Positions 61,152-64,000 of a stretch of DNA of 64,000 nt are shown here, piece after piece. Numbering within the stretch: position 1 is the first letter of the stretch; the number at the start of each line of letters is the position of its first letter. Under the pieces are notes generated by a model. It was given only the letters and a program-made list of their open reading frames with translations, made no database searches and had not been told where the DNA came from. The stretch covers positions 1,967,501 through 2,031,500 of the forward strand of contig JAWPMT010000005.1 in NCBI GenBank assembly GCA_033344775.1. Reading direction: 5' to 3'. A program made the position numbers and the translations under genes. The stretch is from Cytophagales bacterium (GTDB lineage: Bacteria > Bacteroidota > Bacteroidia > Cytophagales > Cyclobacteriaceae).

Positions 61152-61179
61152 TTTTGTTGAGCAGTGATGATTAAGTTTG
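61152..61179 (+). promoter_or_regulatory. Bacteroidota-type promoter of the nucleotidyltransferase gene
   Basis: TAAGTTTG (61172-61179) matches the TAnnTTTG minus-7 consensus exactly, and a TTTTG (61152-61156) lies upstream. The spacing is a few bases shorter than usual. The ATG is 40 bases downstream, a normal leader length. Confidence 0.45.
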
Positions 61180-61219
61180 CGCCGATAATACGCAGACATA
61201 AAACAGTTATTAATCAATT

Positions 61220-62116
61220 ATGCAGCCAACTTTAGTTGTCCTTGCCGCAGGAATGGGTTCTCGATACGGTAGTTTAAAGCAGATAGATGCATTTGGTCCT
61301 TCGGGCGAGACAATCATCGATTATTCTGTCTATGACGCAATAAAGGCAGGATTTGGGAAGGTGGTTTTCGTCATTAGAGAGTCTTTACTCGAAGATTTTC
61401 AGAAATTATATTTCGACAAATTTTCAGATCAGATCGCCATCGATTATGTGTTTCAGGAGTTACATAATGTACCTGAAGGAATAGCAGTTCCTGAAGACAG
61501 GGTTAAGCCCTGGGGTACGGGTCATGCCGTGTTGGTCGCTGCAGACAAAGTCAAAGAGCCATTTGCCGTAATTAACGCTGATGATTTCTATGGTGCAGAT
61601 TCTTTTCGACTGATCGCTGATCACCTCAAAGGTCTGGATCACCAAAAAGTAGCCGGATGCATGGTTGGTTTTCAGTTGCCCAAGACCATATCTGAGCACG
61701 GATACGTCTCCAGAGGCGTGTGTGAAGTGGACGACAGCAACCATCTTTTATCCATAACGGAGCGAACACACATCACCAGGGAAGCAGATGGCAATATCTA
61801 TTTCAAGGATGAAGACAATCAGGTTCACTTACCGGAGAGCACAATAGTATCCATGAACCTGATGGGTTTTACGCCGGCTGTTTTCAACCTGATGAAGGAA
61901 GCATTCAACGCTTTTATTCAGGAGCGTTCACATGAATTAAAATCGGAATTTTATATTCCCACCATCCTGGATCAGGTAGCCAACATGACCGATGTACCGG
62001 TCTTGGAATCTGCCGAAAAATGGCTGGGAGTAACTTATAAGGAAGATAAGCCAGTCGTTAAAGATCGATTGATTGAATTGGTTGAAAAAGGAAATTATCC
62101 ATCGCAATTATTTTAA
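61220..62116 (+). CDS. Sugar-1-phosphate nucleotidyltransferase
   Basis: 298 residues, cytoplasmic. The nucleotide-binding loop is VLAAGMGSRYGSLKQIDAFG near 7-26. The Asp pair in VINADDFYGADSF near 118-122 binds the metal and nucleotide. PKTISEHGYVSRGV and LPESTIVSMNLMGF belong to the sugar-binding part. It forms an NDP-sugar from NTP and a sugar 1-phosphate. The exact sugar (glucose, mannose or another) is not certain. It is the first gene of an operon with galE, which starts 6 bases after its stop, so UDP-sugar supply for glycan synthesis or galactose use is likely. Confidence 0.88.
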   Translation: MQPTLVVLAAGMGSRYGSLKQIDAFGPSGETIIDYSVYDAIKAGFGKVVFVIRESLLEDFQKLYFDKFSDQIAIDYVFQELHNVPEGIAVPEDRVKPWGTGHAVLVAADKVKEPFAVINADDFYGADSFRLIADHLKGLDHQKVAGCMVGFQLPKTISEHGYVSRGVCEVDDSNHLLSITERTHITREADGNIYFKDEDNQVHLPESTIVSMNLMGFTPAVFNLMKEAFNAFIQERSHELKSEFYIPTILDQVANMTDVPVLESAEKWLGVTYKEDKPVVKDRLIELVEKGNYPSQLF

Positions 62117-62122
62117 GGACTC

Positions 62123-63145
62123 ATGAGTAAAATTCTCGTAACCGGAGGCACAGGATACATAGGTTCACACACAGCAGTTGAACTGTTGAATGTTGGATTC
62201 GAAGTAGTGATCATAGATGATCTTTCCAATTCCGAACTATCTGTGCTGGATGGCATCGAGGAGATCACAGGAAAAAGGCCATCATTTGCACAGTTTGACC
62301 TTATCGATAAATCAGCGCTGGAATCGTTTTTCAGGGAACATCAAAATATTTCAGGCATCATTCACTTTGCTGCTAAAAAAGCAGTTGGCGAATCAGTGCA
62401 ACAACCGTTGATGTATTATCGAAATAATTTCGATTCATTACTCAATCTGCTGGAGATGATGTCGGTTCATAAGATACCAAACATCGTATTTTCTTCGTCG
62501 TGCACCGTATATGGGCAACCCGACAAACTCCCGGTTACTGAAGATACCCCTTTTCAACCTGCCGAGTCTCCTTATGGGTACTCTAAGCAAGTGTGCGAAA
62601 TCATTTTACGTGATGCTTGCATAGCGGACCAATCATTAAATGCCATTGCTCTTCGATACTTCAATCCTACTGGTGCGCATGAGTCCGCCATCATCGGAGA
62701 ATTGCCTAAAGGTGTTCCAGCTAATCTTGTACCTTTCATTACCCAGACAGCTGCGGGTATCCGAAAGCAATTGAAGGTATTTGGAAATGACTATGATACA
62801 CCTGATGGCTCTGCAGTCAGAGATTATATTCACGTCGTGGACCTGGCCAAAGCACATGTCGTGGCCTTAAACCGACAGCTGAAGCAAAATCAGAAGTCAA
62901 ACTACGAATTTTTCAATATTGGAACAGGCCAGGGGAATTCTGTGCTTGAAGTAGTCAAAACCTTTGAGCGGGTAAATGACTTAAAATTGAATTACCAGAT
63001 CGTAGAGCGACGTTCCGGCGATATTGAAAATATATATGCAGATACGACGCTAGCCAATGAAGAACTTGGCTGGTCCGCCGAGCTTGGCATAGAAGAAATG
63101 CTTACCTCGGCGTGGAAATGGCAACAAAAACTTAGTAATCAATAG
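62123..63145 (+). CDS. galE: UDP-glucose 4-epimerase
   Basis: 340 residues, the usual GalE length. The Rossmann NAD loop is VTGGTGYIGSH near 6-16, the catalytic Ser/Thr is in FSSSCTVYG near 123, and the catalytic Tyr and Lys are in YGYSKQ near 150. RYFNPTGAHESAIIGE and VRDYIHVVDLAKAH are GalE-specific segments. It interconverts UDP-glucose and UDP-galactose. It is co-transcribed with the nucleotidyltransferase before it and probably with the exonuclease III gene 13 bases after. Confidence 0.97.
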   Translation: MSKILVTGGTGYIGSHTAVELLNVGFEVVIIDDLSNSELSVLDGIEEITGKRPSFAQFDLIDKSALESFFREHQNISGIIHFAAKKAVGESVQQPLMYYRNNFDSLLNLLEMMSVHKIPNIVFSSSCTVYGQPDKLPVTEDTPFQPAESPYGYSKQVCEIILRDACIADQSLNAIALRYFNPTGAHESAIIGELPKGVPANLVPFITQTAAGIRKQLKVFGNDYDTPDGSAVRDYIHVVDLAKAHVVALNRQLKQNQKSNYEFFNIGTGQGNSVLEVVKTFERVNDLKLNYQIVERRSGDIENIYADTTLANEELGWSAELGIEEMLTSAWKWQQKLSNQ

Positions 63146-63158
63146 AACCCCCTTCCGA

Positions 63159-63935
63159 ATGAGTGGCTTACACCTAGTATCCTGGAACGTAAATGGAATC
63201 CGGGCAATCATCAAAAAAGACTTCCCAAAAGATGTCCAGGAAATGGTGCCTGATGTCTTGTGCCTTCAAGAAACCAAAGGACAACCAGAAGATGTAAAAA
63301 CTGCCCTACAGTTGTTTGATGATTACCACATTTACGTTAATTCGTCCAAAGCCAGAAAAGGATATTCTGGCACAGCGATCCTCTCAAAACAGGAGCCCCT
63401 TTCGGTGACCTACGACATGGGGATTGAGGAACACGATCAGGAAGGAAGGGTAATCACGGCAGAATATGAAAAATTTCACCTGGTCACGGTGTATACTCCC
63501 AACTCAGGAGAAGGCCTGAAGCGCCTGGATTATCGGGAAACCTGGGATGCCGCCTTCAAGGATCACATGGTGGCCCTTGAAAGCAAAAAGCCTGTGATTG
63601 TATGTGGTGACCTTAATGTGGCTCATACGGAAATTGACATTGCCAGGGCTAAGCCGAACTTCAACAAATCGGCAGGTTATACTCAAAGAGAGATCGATGG
63701 GCTGGACAATATCCTGGCCGAAGGCTATTTCGATACATTTCGACATTTTTATCCTGAAGAAGTAAAATACTCCTGGTGGAACTACAAATTCCGGGCACGT
63801 GAAAGAAACGTAGGCTGGAGAATCGATTATTTCCTGGCCAGTGAAGCTTTAAAAGACTCGGTGACAGCAGCAGAGATCTACAACGAACGCTTTGGGTCGG
63901 ACCATTGCCCGGTCGGTCTCCGTGTAAACATTTAG
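63159..63935 (+). CDS. xth: Exodeoxyribonuclease III
   Basis: 258 residues, full length for the family. Motifs in order: SWNVNGIRAIIKK, the metal Glu in LCLQETKG, the Tyr in TVYTPNSGEG, the Asp/Asn pair in CGDLNVAHTEIDI, RIDYFLAS and the terminal Asp-His in GSDHCPVGLRV. It cuts DNA at abasic sites and degrades 3' ends in base-excision repair. It lies 13 bases after galE in the same direction, although there is no metabolic link between the two. Confidence 0.96.
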   Translation: MSGLHLVSWNVNGIRAIIKKDFPKDVQEMVPDVLCLQETKGQPEDVKTALQLFDDYHIYVNSSKARKGYSGTAILSKQEPLSVTYDMGIEEHDQEGRVITAEYEKFHLVTVYTPNSGEGLKRLDYRETWDAAFKDHMVALESKKPVIVCGDLNVAHTEIDIARAKPNFNKSAGYTQREIDGLDNILAEGYFDTFRHFYPEEVKYSWWNYKFRARERNVGWRIDYFLASEALKDSVTAAEIYNERFGSDHCPVGLRVNI

Positions 63936-63971
63936 TCAATACTTCATTTACCTAATCGTTAAACCCCAATA

Positions 63972-64000
63972 ATGATGACCAAAAAAATTCCTTTGCACGA
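63972..64000 (+). CDS. Start of a truncated gene at the window edge
   Basis: An ATG at 63972 (or 63975) opens a frame that continues to the window end (MMTKKIPLH). Only the first nine codons are present and the product cannot be identified. It follows the exonuclease gene by 36 bases. Confidence 0.4.

Noticed and set aside
1-64000. CRISPR array, rRNA operon or transposase gene
   Set aside because: No regularly spaced repeats, rRNA-like sequence or transposase motifs were seen on either strand.

Overview
The window reads as chromosomal DNA from a member of the Bacteroidota, most likely a Cytophagales-type, probably marine, bacterium. The evidence is a SusC/SusD pair with a hybrid one-protein two-component regulator, FG-GAP/UnbV lipoproteins, OMP_b-brl_3-type barrel remnants, many SPII lipoproteins, weak Shine-Dalgarno use and a TAnnTTTG-type promoter element. 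I cannot fix the genus from sequence alone.

Positions 1 to about 18149 are the right-hand part of an integrative, mobilizable genomic island. It ends at a 3' fragment of a tRNA-Ala(GGC) gene (18104-18149), next to a leftward-facing tyrosine recombinase (16632-17963). The left end, and the intact tRNA expected there, lie outside the window. The cargo begins with a visibly AT-rich three-gene operon (294-5229). It encodes a very large TPR/histidine-kinase-like sensor, a stand-alone receiver, and a receiver fused to a DpnII/MboI-like PD-(D/E)XK nuclease. This is the architecture of the Detocs anti-phage phosphorelay, here with a nuclease effector. The island then carries a caspase-like secreted protein, a VirD4-type coupling protein with a terminator-like hairpin inside its coding sequence, a MOBP-type relaxase with MobC and a candidate oriT, a CHC2/Toprim primase, a ParD/ParE toxin-antitoxin pair and several unrecognised genes. 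The relaxase and MobC look proteobacterial in style while the integrase looks Bacteroidota-type.

Positions 18104 to 22222 are a scrapyard: two tandem tRNA 3' ends each followed by its own terminator, a fused pair of gene remnants (outer-membrane barrel joined to aspartokinase), an unrecognised membrane protein, and a decayed copy of the 3' end of the penicillin-acylase gene that abuts the chemoreceptor stop codon.

Positions 22216 to 46145 are ordinary accessory chromosome. They hold a Cache-domain chemoreceptor, an alginate-export-type porin, a penicillin acylase/M20 peptidase pair, a macrodomain protein, an MGH-type glycoside hydrolase, a GH20 hexosaminidase divergent from a GH26 mannanase-sulfatase-isomerase run, a potassium-channel-like protein with a large exported domain, small lipoproteins, an EEP-family phosphodiesterase and a DUF3179 protein.

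Positions 46357 to 60971 form a leftward polysaccharide-utilisation-type locus: HTCS regulator, SusC, SusD, then an FG-GAP/UnbV lipoprotein and a sulfatase. From 61220 onward a rightward run encodes a sugar nucleotidyltransferase, GalE and exonuclease III, followed by the first codons of another gene.
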